Of a stretch of DNA of 64,000 bases, positions 25,115-36,595 are shown one piece after another. The stretch comes from Caprella mutica (taxonomy: Eukaryota; Arthropoda; Malacostraca; Amphipoda; Caprellidae): the NCBI GenBank assembly GCA_947561585.1, contig CANNZV010001614.1:185266-249265 (forward strand), given 5' to 3'. Numbering within the stretch: position 1 is the first letter of the stretch; each line of letters starts with the position of its first letter. The notes under the pieces were generated by a model. It was not told the origin of the DNA, did no database searches, and saw nothing but the letters and a program-made list of their open reading frames with translations. Made by a program: the position numbers and the translations under genes.

Positions 25115-26370
25115 CCCAACCACCCCCTCCCCCATGATGAGGCCTGTAAAGACACTGTAGATGATGAGGCCTATGGACACTGTAGATGATGAAGCCTGTA
25201 GACACTGTAGATGATGAGGTCTGTAGACACTGTAGATGATAAGGCCTGTACACACTGTAGATGATGAGGCCATTAGACACTGTAAATGATGAGGCCTGTA
25301 GATACTGTAGGTGATGAGGCCTGTAGACACTGTAGATGATGAGGTCTGTAGATACTGTAGATGATGAGGTCTGTAGATACTGTAGGTGATGAGGCCTGTA
25401 GATGATGAGGTCTGTAGACACTGTAGGTGATGAGGCCTGTAGATACTGTAGATGATGAGGTCTGTAGATACTGTAGATGATGAGGCCTGTAGACACTGTA
25501 GGTGATGAGGCCTGTAGACACTGTAGATGATGAGGTCTGTAGACACTGTAGGTGATGAGGCCTGTAGAAACTGTAGATGATGAGGCCTGTAGACACTGTA
25601 GGTGATGAGGCCTGTAGACACTGTAGATGATGAGGTCTGTAGACACTGTAGGTGATGAGGCCTGTAGACACTGTAGATGATGAGGCCTGTAGACACTGTA
25701 GATGATGAGGCCATTAGACACTGTAAATGATGAGGCCTGTAGATACTGTAGGTGATGAGGCCTGTAGACACTGTAGATGATGAGGTCTGTAGATACTGTA
25801 GATGATGAGGTCTGTAGACACTGTAGATGATAAGGCCTGTAGACACTGTAGATGATGAGGCCATTAGACACTGTAAATGATGAGGCCTGTAGATACTGTA
25901 GGTGATGAGGCCTGTAGACACTGTAGATGATGAAGTCTGTAGATACTGTAGATGATGAGGTCTGTAGATACTGTAGGTGATGAGGCCTGTAGATGATGAG
26001 GTCTGTAGACACTGTAGGTGATGAGGCCTGTAGATACTGTAGATGATGAGGTCTGTAGATACTGTAGATGATGAGGCCTGTAGACACTGTAGGTGATGAG
26101 GCCTGTAGACACTGTAGATGATGAGGTCTGTAGACACTGTAGGTGATGAGGCCTGTAGATACTGTAGATGATGAGGCCTGTAGACACTGTAGGTGATGAG
26201 GCCTGTAGACACTGTAGATGATGAGGTCTGTAGACACTGTAGGTGATGAGGCCTGTAGACACTGTAGATGATGTGGCCTGTAGACACTGTAGGTGATGAG
26301 GCCTGTAGACACTGTAGATGATGAGGTCTGTAGATACTGTAGGTGATGAGGCCTGTAGATACTGTAGATT
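25115..26370. repeat. 25-bp satellite with higher-order structure
   Basis: About 50 copies of a 25-bp unit (GATGATGAGGCCTGTAGACA CTGTA). Rare variants mark larger units: GGCCATTAGACACTGTAAAT occurs at about 25269, 25710 and 25860, and a shortened GCCTGTAGATGATGAGG monomer occurs at 25396 and 25986. All three minus-strand frames stay open for long stretches (up to 443 codons), reading repeats such as STVSTGLITYSVYRPHHLQ. Since every frame is open and the unit is 25 bp, this is a consequence of a stop-poor repeat and not a gene. Confidence 0.94.
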
Positions 26371-26717
26371 ATGAAAATAATAAGGATTAGGTAGCAATGT
26401 AAACATGCAGTTTGTGAAAGCTACAAATACTACCAATAATAATCCCATCAAATAAATCAATAACGAATATCATATCACAATGTAGATGATTTAAGAGCTT
26501 ACAGACGACTTACAGATGAGTAGGTATAGATAGATGGCTTTATACAATTCAGTTCTCCGTTGTTTAGGCAGCCTTTGTTTACATCTTCTTCGGGGCGCAA
26601 TAATGGCAATCTTGTGTGGTTTCGGCTTTACGGATCTTAGAGTTTAGGCTCAGCAATATTGAGAATTATTAATGCGGTTTGCAATAACAAACACTGTAGC
26701 TACACAGAATATTCCTA
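26371..26717. other. Unique spacer
   Basis: Single-copy DNA between the 25-bp satellite and a MITE. A GC-richer patch near 26560-26640 has no usable frame. Confidence 0.45.
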
Positions 26718-26953
26718 AAGGGCCGTACACACGTAGGGTTTTTTACGTCTTTCCACCAGACTTTATGCTAAGCTCCTCCTATTTTTTCCACAAGAGTATA
26801 AGAAAAAACTATATAATTAATATTTATTTCAGTTTGTATCCATGATACCTCTTATTATATCGTTTTCTCTTATATTCTTGTGGAAAAAGTAGGAGGAGCT
26901 TATCAAAAAGTCTGGTGGAAAGACTTAAAAGGTCCTACGTGTGTACGGCCCTT
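26718..26953. mobile_element. Palindromic MITE, copy 2 (AAGGGCCGTACACACG ends)
   Basis: Related to the element at 16814: ends AAGGGCCGTACACACGTAGG and its complement, inner inverted words GCTAAGCTCCTCCTATTTTT and AAAAAGTAGGAGGAGCTTAT, with TA on each side (26716-26717, 26954-26955). At 236 bp it is shorter and has lost the perfect centre of copy 1. An 83-codon frame starting in its right half is incidental. Confidence 0.85.
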
Positions 26954-26955
26954 TA

Positions 26956-27623
26956 CACAACTTAACTTGAATGCAAGTATTAATAGCGTGATATATTTAT
27001 GGTGGGGAAATATTCTTCTGGAAATACGTAATATTAAAATAAGTGAATTAATTGAAAAGAAATTTAATAATGATCAACACGTGAATAGGCTCGCGCATGA
27101 CATAAAAACTCATTCATTTTCTTCTATTTAGTCTATTTTAAGAATGATTAGATTTAATATATTGAAATATATATTTAATTCACCATATAGAAACCCATAA
27201 AATATTCCACTAATTACCTATTAATTTCAAGCTGAATGACCAAAAGAAATTCCAATGTGATCATAAAATGGAAAGTGGAAGAGAGATTTACAATCCAACT
27301 CAGCTCCATAGATACCAACTTCGGATCTCCCCCCCCCCCCTCTAAATCTCATAACCCATACCCCCCCTCTCCCCCAAACCGGAAGCTCTATGACCGTAAT
27401 TTCAACAGAGAATGTAATCGTGACAAATAAGCAGTCGGTGAGACTGCATTCTGTCCCCATCCACTCGCAGTGGGGAAGTCGTTTGAATGTAGAAATATAA
27501 GAGGAATATCCGTGGCTTTGCTACAGATAGAGAAGGAGATGTTTGTTATTTTGTACGTCTGTTTCTAGTCTGTGTTATTACACAAAATTATTTTGCATGA
27601 ATTGAAGTAAAATAATACAGTAT
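26956..27623. other. Unique spacer with C-rich tract
   Basis: Includes a C10 run and CCCCCTCTCCCCC near 27330-27375. Frames on both strands at 27227-27460 overlap in antisense and are built on the homopolymer region. No gene is supported. Confidence 0.45.
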
Positions 27624-27843
27624 ATTCCTCTATTATGATATCCTGTATAGTGAATGTAGATTTCTTATTCAGGAAGTAGCTTCTATAGTTAACTAATTTT
27701 CTTTAGTCTGCCATAAGATGGCTATCACTTTTAGAAAACTATTAGTCATTCATGGTAGACTAAAGAAAAAAATGTCACTATAGAGGCTACTTTCTTACTC
27801 AGAACGCTACTTTCACTATGCATAATTTCACTATAGAGGAGTT
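27624..27843. mobile_element. Imperfect inverted-repeat element (CCTCTATAGTGA ends)
   Basis: The left arm TTCCTCTATTATGATATCCT, with GAATGTAGATTTCTTATTCA and TTCTTTAGTCTGCC further in, is repeated inverted on the right (GGTAGACTAAAGAAA, CTATAGAGGCTACTTTCTTA, TTTCACTATAGAGGAGTTC). The arms are about 95 bp and diverged, around a 30-40 bp loop. This is a likely old MITE; no second copy was found in the window. Confidence 0.6.
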
Positions 27844-27997
27844 CTACTGGAAAACAAATACATATATCAATAATCAATATATGGAAATAATATATTCTAC
27901 AGTTTTAATTCAGTGAATTTATGTTAAGAGAACTAAGCTGAAAAATAATTTAGTGAATCAAAATAAAGTAATTCTAACTAAAAACACTAAAAAACTA

Positions 27998-28332
27998 CAC
28001 TGAGAAAAATGCACAACTCCAACTGATGCACCCACGTGTTTCGAGTTCACCCTATGGCTTTGTCTCTAAAGCGAGACACTTTGGTGCATCAAACTATAGT
28101 TTGGATGCATTAGTTCAATGCACCTTAGTGCCTAGTAGGTTAGTGTAGGTTGAGGAATTATTCTCATCATTTTAGCAAAGGGAAATTTGAGACAATAAAG
28201 TGCATCGAAGTGATGCAATTTCGATTTTAAGTGCATCCAAACTAAAGTTCGATGCACTAAAGTGTCTCGCTTTAGAGACAAAGCCATAGGGTGAGCTCGA
28301 AACACCTGAGTGCATCAGAATTTATTTAAGTG
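27998..28332. mobile_element. MITE with long terminal arms and TA flanks
   Basis: The 335-bp element starts CACTGAGAAAAATGCAC and ends CAGAATTTATTTAAGTG, with TA on both sides (27996-27997, 28333-28334). Arms of about 120 bp are inverted copies: CCTATGGCTTTGTCTCTAAA GCGAGACACT on the left, AGTGTCTCGCTTTAGAGACA AAGCCATAGGGTGA on the right, plus the palindromic TGCATCAAACTATAGTTTGG ATGCA. A TA target suggests a Tc1/mariner-type source. A partial copy is at about 62000-62213. Confidence 0.82.
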
Positions 28333-28725
28333 TAGAACACCTCAAACTCATTCGTATTAGAACCTGAATCAACCTAATCATCCTTTTTGATTTCAGATGC
28401 TATATATTTGCTAAAGTAATTCCATTTAATTCTATCGACTTATATCAATAATAAGTAAATTAAATGTGGTTTTTAATTTTGGAAAAGTAAATGAAGTATG
28501 ATTAAAAATCTCCTTAGACTTTAATTGCTTTATTTTGCCTAAGACTGAAATTGAAATGCAATGTTTTCTTATAATATTTTTTGTTTCAAAACAACTCCCA
28601 AAAGAGCATTAATGAGTTTTCAAAAATAAGAACTTAATCAAATTTTAATCAAATTTTCAATTCACATTTGGTTATAGAAATTTCATCCTATTTAGAGCTG
28701 CAGAAAGCGTTTAACTGTAACAAAT

Positions 28726-28830
28726 TAAAATTGCCATAACTATTTTTACAGAGAATTCAAACAGAGATCATAAAAAAGAATGATTTAATATTTTATGTAA
28801 TACTTTGTATAATTGTTATTTTTTCAATGT
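28726..28830. repeat. Old dispersed repeat, copy A
   Basis: About 105 bp sharing AAATTGCCATAACTATTTT, a middle ATCATAAAAAAGAATGATTT region and ACTTTGTATAATTGTTA with 55705-55810. The match is diverged but collinear. Nature unknown. Confidence 0.4.
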
Positions 28831-30899
28831 GTCAACCGTCAGAAGCAATACACTTTCTTTATATGATAAACAAAAGTATCAATGACTGACTTTGAATAGT
28901 AACTAATTATTAAAAAATATGAAACATAACTTTAAATCCAATGATCTTGTATGAATTTCCTCTCTCATTACAAAAATTATTACGGCAATTTTAATAAAAT
29001 GGTTACTTACTTATTTAGCATCCACACTATATATTAGAAGAAAATGTGTGCAGAATGAATACCTGTTCATATTTCTTCTATTATTTTTCCTTTCTATCCT
29101 ATCTGTAAGTATATGGCGGCGTGTGGCAACTCTCAGAGCTTTATAGAGTGTCAATATCTCACCAATAAGCTACAGCTCATAAAATGTCCTTATCTGCATT
29201 TGTACCTTCTGATGAACAGCTCTCAGTGTCACGCCTGGCTGATAAACCTTAAATTATGTCACTGCTACCTATAGAGAGTTAACAAAGGGATATGAGTTAT
29301 GGCTCTGTGCGCTGTCTATACAACCAATATGTGAACACTGTGATATAGTAAACATATAATATTCGCGCAACTTTGGATATTTACACAGTACGAACTTATT
29401 ATGGATATTTACACAGTATATGAACTAGTTATATACTTAATATTTATAAATAGCTATCTACACACCTATACATAACTGACTACACACTTATTCACAACTA
29501 ACTACTCACTTGTAGCTGTCTATACACCTTTCTTTAATTACTCAACTTTAGAAATTCATAAACTTTATACGCGTAACTACTCAATTTTTTATTTAAACAG
29601 CTCGGGATATCTATACACTTACACAGACTTACCAATATCTATTTGTACATGCATATACACCTACACACAGACAACTACACACATATATACGCCTACACAC
29701 ACAACTACACACAGACAACAAGAGAATCATAGAGCTGCACAAAGCAAGTGATTTATGCAGAAATGCAGATTCAGGAATTTTCTGGTCTTCTCTTGCTGGA
29801 AAAAATGGGAAGAAGAGAAAATTTTGTTGCTGCTTTGAGGTAGAATCGAATACTATTGTGTACTGCCTGCAGTACTTCATAATGGATTTATATGCTTTGT
29901 ACTGCAGTGAATTGTACATCGTGTATTGGGAATAGAAACTGTAAATAGTTGAAAGGTAATCTGATAATGACTGTAAGTGCTTTTAAAACCGGAACATCTC
30001 TCAGAATATTTATCATTAGATAAAATTAAGTTGAGCGTGAAATTGAATTCTGTATCCACTTAAATGTTACGTAAAAAAGTGCTAATATTTACTCTGATAT
30101 GCACACATCTATTTAAATAATGTATTTTGAGTTAACTTCCATTTATATATGCATTTGATTAAATAATTTTCATTTATGATGCACTGTTATGATGAGAAAA
30201 TGTTTAATATATGATTCATTAATATTAAGATTGGAAATGAGTTTTTAGTATTACTAATAATAGAAAGATGTACATATAATATATAAAAGAAATACTATTT
30301 AGATCATATTTTAGCTCATATGATCAAAACAGAAACACAATTAAACCACAATATTAAGTGAAAAACTTGAAATTAGATTTTAAAAAATGTTGTCACCGCT
30401 GAATAAAAATAACATATATAAAACAAGCATATATTTATATTTTCAACATATTTATGTATATAATAAGCTACTATTTACCTTCCTCTGTTGATAACTAAGT
30501 TATTATTTTAATACAGTTACTGCATAAGCTATCAGCACATACATTCACAGGTAACTGTTCCCATAAGCATTGTAAGTCATATCCCTCGATGTTGATATTG
30601 TCAGTTCGAGGCACGTACCAGTATTATCAATAGGCACACCATTGCTACTTCGAACCACAAAATACGAGCCTCTTTTCAGTGCCGAACAGGGGAGTTTTAC
30701 ACAAAATGATGAGGCTTATAAGCATATTTCAGTTTGTGTTCACTAGGACTTTTCTGTTATCTTCAGAATATTTGAGGTAGTCTTTTACAGAGTATGAATG
30801 TGTTTGTGTTGAGAGTGGTATAATTATGTTTTGTTTTTGTGTGGCATGACCATGTATTGAGTTAGTTGGCATTATGGTGTTTTTGTGTTACGTGGCATT

Positions 30900-31090
30900 A
30901 TTGTTTTATTCTTGTTTTACGTGCAATTTTTTTTACGTGTAATTTTTTTTTGTTTTGTTTTACGTGCCATTTTTTTTTTGTTTTACGTGCCATTTTTGAT
31001 TTTTTGGTCTTACGTGCCATTCTTTTTTTTTTGAGTAACTTGCCATTTTTGTTTTTTCGTTTTACGTATGGCATTTTTTTTTTCATACGT
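30900..31090. repeat. T-rich degenerate tandem repeat
   Basis: Seven to eight diverged units of about 23 bp built on TTTTACGTGCCATTTTTTT. Strongly T-biased on the plus strand. Confidence 0.65.
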
Positions 31091-31502
31091 TTAATGGAAT
31101 ATGTTTTATATTGTACACTATTTCAAGTGGTATATTCGTGATATTTGCTAGTACATAGAGTATATTCGGTGCAGCACATTTAAATTCCTGTCGCATATTT
31201 GCACTTCGTAATTAGATGTTTTTCTACCAAAAGTTTCTTTTTACTGTTTATTCATTTGAGTAAACTGTAAGAATTAATGAGTTGCGGTAAATTAGGAGCT
31301 TAAGCTTTTATTTTGAAGGGGAAAATACAAATGATGTCAATATTTGTCTTAGCGAGTTGGAATATTATAAAATGGCTGCTAGGGTATAATTATGAATTAA
31401 TTATGATTCATATTTGTATATAATTTGAGTATATGCTTTAAAATTTATATACTATATATAATAGAATTAATTTATATACTTTTTTAATTTATATACAATT
31501 TT

Positions 31503-31748
31503 CCACTCATAATAATTTGGTACACTCATAACCACTCATAATAAGTTAGTACACTCATACCCCACTCATATAAGTTGGTCCACTCATAACCACTCATAAT
31601 AAGTTAGTACACTCATAACCACTCATAATAAGTTGCTACACTCATATCCCACTCATAATAAGTTGCTACACTCATATCCCACTCATAATAAGTTGCTACA
31701 CTCATATCCCACTCATAATAAGTTGGTACACTCATAACCACTCATATG
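31503..31748. repeat. 30-bp tandem repeat (ACTCATAATAAGTTG)
   Basis: Eight copies of a unit of about 30 bp: CCCACTCATAATAAGTTGCT ACACTCATAT, with variants GGTACACTCATAACC and TAGTACACTC. Unrelated in sequence to the ACTCATATC array at 1055 apart from the shared ACTCATA word. Confidence 0.88.
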
Positions 31749-32505
31749 AGTTTCCCATACACAGCAACAGTTCTAGTCCTATTCTTCATCCTTACTTTTA
31801 TAGGCGGGTGAAGTATTTCATTTCTTTGACACATAATGCCATTCATGTAAATTTCTCCGCTGTTTCGTTCAGTTCGAATGAAAGGGGATCTCGCGACAAA
31901 GGACCGAACTGCTAGTCTGTATATTAATGCTGAAAATGGTTTGAGAATGGAGAGCACTTTTCGATGTTCTTAATTTTAATATTTAATGTATTGGGTGGTA
32001 TTGAGTGATGAATATTAAAAGGTATTTGAGTCTTGGGTGAATTAGTTAGTAAGGGGTTCATATGCTTCTGAATCAAAGGCCTTATCGGTGATGGTAAAAA
32101 GGAATTTAAATACAAGGGACTGGAAGAAGCAGTCAGAAAAAATTGATCCATGAACTAAATAAGTCACCTACCACCAATTGGTAATTAAAGTTTAAAATTT
32201 ATAGATTTATATTGTCAATATAAGATCAAAGATATTGAATTAATAATCTATAAATATCCATTTTCATAAATGCAAGAAAAATATCTCTATTATTCGATAA
32301 ATATTCAATGTGTAATGGTAGAATGTATGTAGTTGCAATATAGAAGGTTTATTTTCAAATAGCTGATGGTACGTGAGATTGCCATAAGTACTTCCCTTTA
32401 TTGAATTTACTTGACATACTCTTAGGGAAAGAATTAATAAGTTAACCAACTGAATAATAAAGCTAATAAATTATTCGAGTTTATAATTAAATATTTACTG
32501 AACGA
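31749..32505. other. Unique spacer
   Basis: Single-copy AT-rich DNA with several short minus-strand frames of 61-75 codons, none with a recognisable domain or splice context. AATTTAAATACAAGGGACTGGAAGAAGCAGTCAGAAA at 32101-32138 resembles a stretch of the 943-bp transposon core (6680-6716, AATTAAATACAAGGGACTTGAAGTAGCAGTCAGAAA), so a fragment of that element's core may lie here. Confidence 0.45.
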
Positions 32506-33240
32506 ATTAAATCATTAGTTTATTATTTATTACAAGGTTTTTTATTAACTAAATCATTAGTTTATTATTTATTACAAGGTTTTTTATTAACTAAATCATT
32601 AGTGTATTAATTATTACTAGATTTTTATTAATTAAATCATTAGTTTATTAATTATTACAAGGTTTTTATTAACTAAATCATTAGTGTATTAATTATTACA
32701 AGGTTTTTATTAACTAAATTATTAGTGTATTAATTATTACAAGGTTTTTATTAACTAAATCATTAGTTTATTAATTATTACAAGGTTTCTATTAACTAAA
32801 TCATTAGTGTATTAATTATTACAAGATTTTTATTAACTAAATCATTAGTGTATTAATTATTACAAGGTTTTTATTAACTAAATTATTAGTGTATTAATTA
32901 TTACAAGGTTTTTATTAACTAAATCATTAGTTTATTAATTATTACAAGGTTTTTATTAACTAAATCATTAGTGCATTAATTATTACAAGGTTTTTATTAA
33001 CTAAATCATAAGTGTATTAATTATTACAAGGTTTTTATTAACTAAATCATTAGTTTATTAATTATTACAAGGTTTTTATTAACTAAATCATTAGTGCATT
33101 AATTATTACAAGGTTTTTTTTAACTAAATCATTAGTTTATTAATTATTACAAGGTTTTTATTAACTAAATCATTAGTGCATTAATTATTACAAGGTTCTG
33201 ATTATCGAAATCATTAGTCAATGATTAATAACGAGATTGT
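32506..33240. repeat. 41-bp tandem repeat
   Basis: About 18 copies of a 41-bp AT-rich unit containing TTATTAACTAAATCATTAGT and GTATTAATTATTACAAGGTT. Variants GTGTATT, GTTTATT and GTGCATT at one site follow a partly regular order. The last monomers are diverged. Confidence 0.94.
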
Positions 33241-33264
33241 TTAATTAACAAAATCATTAGTATA

Positions 33265-33346
33265 AGATGATAAATAAATAAATAAATAAATAAAAATATA
33301 AATAAATAAATGAATAAAAATATAAATAAATAAATAAATAAATGCC
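33265..33346. repeat. AAAT microsatellite
   Basis: Runs of AAAT/AATA interrupted by AAAATATA. Open on the minus strand as a poly-FIYLFI frame, which is an artefact. Confidence 0.9.
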
Positions 33347-34139
33347 GTATAAAATATGACTTTACGCAAATTTCGAAGGTAAGAAACATTCTTTTCCACT
33401 GTCGAAGTACATAGGTATCCCATTTAATATAAGCTTAATAGCTATTCAATAGCTATGCAGACTTTTGAGTTCCCTTTAAATACGAGGGTAAATACATGTA
33501 AATACCAGGTAGGATTATCCCCGGATATTTCATACAAACTCTCTAAGTCTACAGAGTGTCGGCGTTTCAGTTTATCTTCTGGCAAATATAGACATTCATT
33601 TTATTCACAATTTTATTTAACTATAATTCAACAGCTCCACTATATTCAATTGGGTCATTAATAGTATACCAAAATTGTAAGATATTGTTGGGTAGTATAA
33701 GATTGAATTGAGTCCAAAATATTGGGAATTAATCTTTTGGAAAATTATACATAATTTAATATGAATATGATATAATTTGTATTTTTGTACGAAATAATAG
33801 TCTTATACTATTTTTAAATATTTACATTACAGTTCATACTAATAATACAATTATCTTTCAGATTACCAGCTACAGAATTAAACCTTGCCCGAATAACTAG
33901 TTTGGTAAGTACACTTTCTTTTTGTTTCTATAACTAATATATTTTTACATAATACCATTTCATTGAACATAGAATGGCCGTGACCAGGTGGGTCACCATT
34001 TACCTCATTTCTATTTACTTTTTATTTATTCAATTAAATGTTTAATTATTTGAATAAGCAAAGAATTTCACTTTATGTTACTAAATCGTGTTTTCTTACC
34101 AAAAAAATAATAGAAAATTCATAATATATCGAGGGTTAA
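33347..34139. other. Unique spacer
   Basis: AT-rich DNA with no array, inverted repeat or supported exon. The plus-strand frame at 33455-33661 (68 codons) has no recognisable domain. Confidence 0.5.
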
Positions 34140-34223
34140 TTTACAGTCTGCTCGTATCTAGGATACTATAGCTATCGTATTTAGGATGCTATAGCTATTG
34201 TATCTAGGATACTATGGCTAATG
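34140..34223. repeat. 23-bp degenerate tandem repeat, left side of insertion
   Basis: About three copies of GTATCTAGGATACTATAGCT ATC, ending with GGCTAATG, the 8-bp target site of the adjacent transposon. The same repeat resumes at 35571-35620. Confidence 0.75.
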
Positions 34224-35562
34224 GGTGTGCGGAAGATTCCACTGAGGAAAATTCCACTGCGGAAAGTTCCACTGGAAAAATTTCACTACGGAAAGTTCCA
34301 CTGAGGAAAATTCCACTGAGGAAAATTCCACTAAGGAAGATTTCACTGAGGAAAGTTCCACTTGGAAAAATCTACTGAGGAAAATTCCACTAAACAAAAT
34401 CCAATATTAAGTTGTATTGTCTTTATTATTTATATTATAAATTGTAATTGTATTATAAATTGTAATTATATTATAAATTGTATTTATATTATGAATTGTA
34501 ATTATATTATGAATTATAATTATATTATAAGTTGCAATTATATTATAAATTGCAATTATGATATAAATTGTAATTATATTATGAATTGTAATTATAAATA
34601 AATTGTAATTATATTATAAATTGTAAATATATTATAATTATTGTAATTTGTATTTGTTTCTAATCATGTTTTGTTGTAAATGTAATCAATTATTTGTAAT
34701 TGTAATTATTCATTGTAAGTTGTATTTTTATTTTCAAACATCAATACTGTTCCGTCCAAATGGCTAAATGACAGTCAAAAATATATAGTGATAGATCTGT
34801 TCCTGTAACTTGATAACTAGGAAATGTTACCTTCATTCGAAAAAATATCGTGGTCTGTTCAATGTTTATCTAGCAGAGTGTAGGATAGTGTCTTGTGCTA
34901 ATGTTTTAGTTTATCTCAACAATAAGGCTATGGGAATTTGAACTATAATTGTGTGAAAAAACTTCTATTCTTCTATTTGTTTATCTGTGTTTCATCAGAA
35001 ATATAATTATACTGTTTTTTTATAATTTTTTCATCAAAACCTCGAAGTAGACCAGAGTTACGTTCTACTTTCGTATCGTATAACATATATTTTTATTTGC
35101 CCCTACTTAAAACTCAAACTTACATTCCAAACTGTAATCAAATTTGCGGAACAAGAAGCTGAATAAAAAATATACTATTTTTTTAAGTAGATTTTTCTTC
35201 ATCTCAAGTGTAATGCATTTTCCTTAGGTGTTGCCCAAAGAAAACGTACTTTAAGAAAATTTATATAATTATATTCACTAACATTTTACTAAACCACTTA
35301 AAATGAAACACTGATGAATATCACAAAAGGTTATATAATATGAACATAATAATTTCTAAAATATTGTTTTAGAAATTAAGCATTACAATTTATAAATTTA
35401 TTTATATTCAGTGGAATTTTCCCAGTGGAATTTTCCTTAGTGGAATCTTCCTTAGTGGAATCTTCCTCAGTGGAATCTTCCTCAGTGGAATATTTCTCAG
35501 TGGAACTTTCCCAGTGGAATCTTCCTCAGTGGAACTTTCCGCAGTGGAATTTTCCTAGAACC
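34224..35562. mobile_element. 1,339-bp ladder-arm DNA transposon with 8-bp target duplication
   Basis: Flanked by an exact 8-bp duplication, GGCTAATG (34216-34223, 35563-35570). The left end is GGTGTGCGGAAGATTCCAC; the right end, reverse complemented, is GGTTCTAGGAAAATTCCAC. The left arm (34224-34395) has about nine rungs of GGAAAATTCCACTGA; the right arm (35410-35562) has about nine inverted rungs (CAGTGGAATTTTCCT). The core carries an 18-bp AT minisatellite at 34425-34640 and no gene. It is the clearest member of the family, since both ends and the target duplication are visible. Confidence 0.87.
34425..34645. repeat. 18-bp AT minisatellite inside the transposon core
   Basis: About 12 copies of ATTATAAATTGTAATTAT with ATTATGAATTG variants. 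Open frames reading NYIINC are artefacts. Confidence 0.85.
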
Positions 35563-35570
35563 GGCTAATG

Positions 35571-36595
35571 GCTATCGTATCTAGGATACTATTGCAATCG
35601 TATCTGGGATACTACATCTCTTACATTTAATTGTCATCACTGTTCATTTGAATTCGAAAATAGGCTTAATTTTATCCTTATTTCTTCACTGTGCAAAATA
35701 CAAACAAACAAAATAAACAAAGTCGTGTAAGTATTTAGATGGATTGATTGAAGAATAATGATAAATAAAATATCCTAATTAGGTATAGTGTTTTAGTTTA
35801 TTTTTGATACATAGAAGATTAAAATGTGAACTTTCTTAATCTTCCAAATCACTTTCATTATTACTTTATATTTATTCCTACCTATAAACATTCTATTACG
35901 AATAAATCTTTTATATACAAGAAAATCATTAAGGAGTATTTATGATATTGAATAACAATAATTATCGAATACCGATAAGAACATCTTAATATTGATGAAG
36001 CTCTATATATAGTATTATATACTTTATCTGCTATCGGTATGGCTTTTACACGATTATTCTTTTCTTCCTATTAGAACTGGTTATTGCAATCATTACTTAG
36101 ATAGATATATAAATAGGGGCCATATTGTATGATTATTTACGTACATTTCATGAAGATATTTAATATCACTTTATGGGGAGGATATTTGGAATCAAAAGGG
36201 AATAATTCTTAGCATCTCTGTATGTTTCCGGAGTACTGTAACGAAGTCACAATGTATTGGAATAATCTTCGGAATAGAAAGCTAAAGGGTAGAATATTTC
36301 CATCTCCCCTCCATTTATACTGCTTCCTATTATTTAACTGATAAAATATACATATGGCTTCGTTGAAAATGAACTTCAGACTATGTTCTTGATATTACTA
36401 ATGTATATTGAAATTTTATAAGAAATTTATAAGAGTTGTGCATAGATTTTTAACGTTTCAAATATGAAAATTTTTTATGCTTATTACTTGGATATAATAA
36501 GGGAAATTAAGAGTAATTAAAATATGCAGTTTGGACCATATAATTTATAAAATTGATCCCAATAGCCATTTTTGTTCTTGTGAGTACTGAAATAG
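35571..36595. other. 23-bp repeat remnant, then unique spacer
   Basis: Positions 35571-35620 continue the 23-bp repeat interrupted by the transposon (GCTATCGTATCTAGGATACT). The rest is AT-rich single-copy DNA without a supported gene. Confidence 0.55.

Larger units (their letters stand above)
28335..31499. other. AT-rich intergenic region, no supported gene
   Basis: It contains an old dispersed repeat at 28726-28830 (entered separately), CA-rich patches near 29640-29710 and a T-rich region at 30900-31090 with diverged TTTTACGTGCCATTTTT units. Frames here (for example 29629-29919 minus, 30866-31141 plus) are composed of those low-complexity sequences. Confidence 0.5.

Noticed and set aside
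24981..26460. Long minus-strand frames considered as genes
   Set aside because: Three overlapping frames are open at once across a 25-bp satellite; a repeat artefact.
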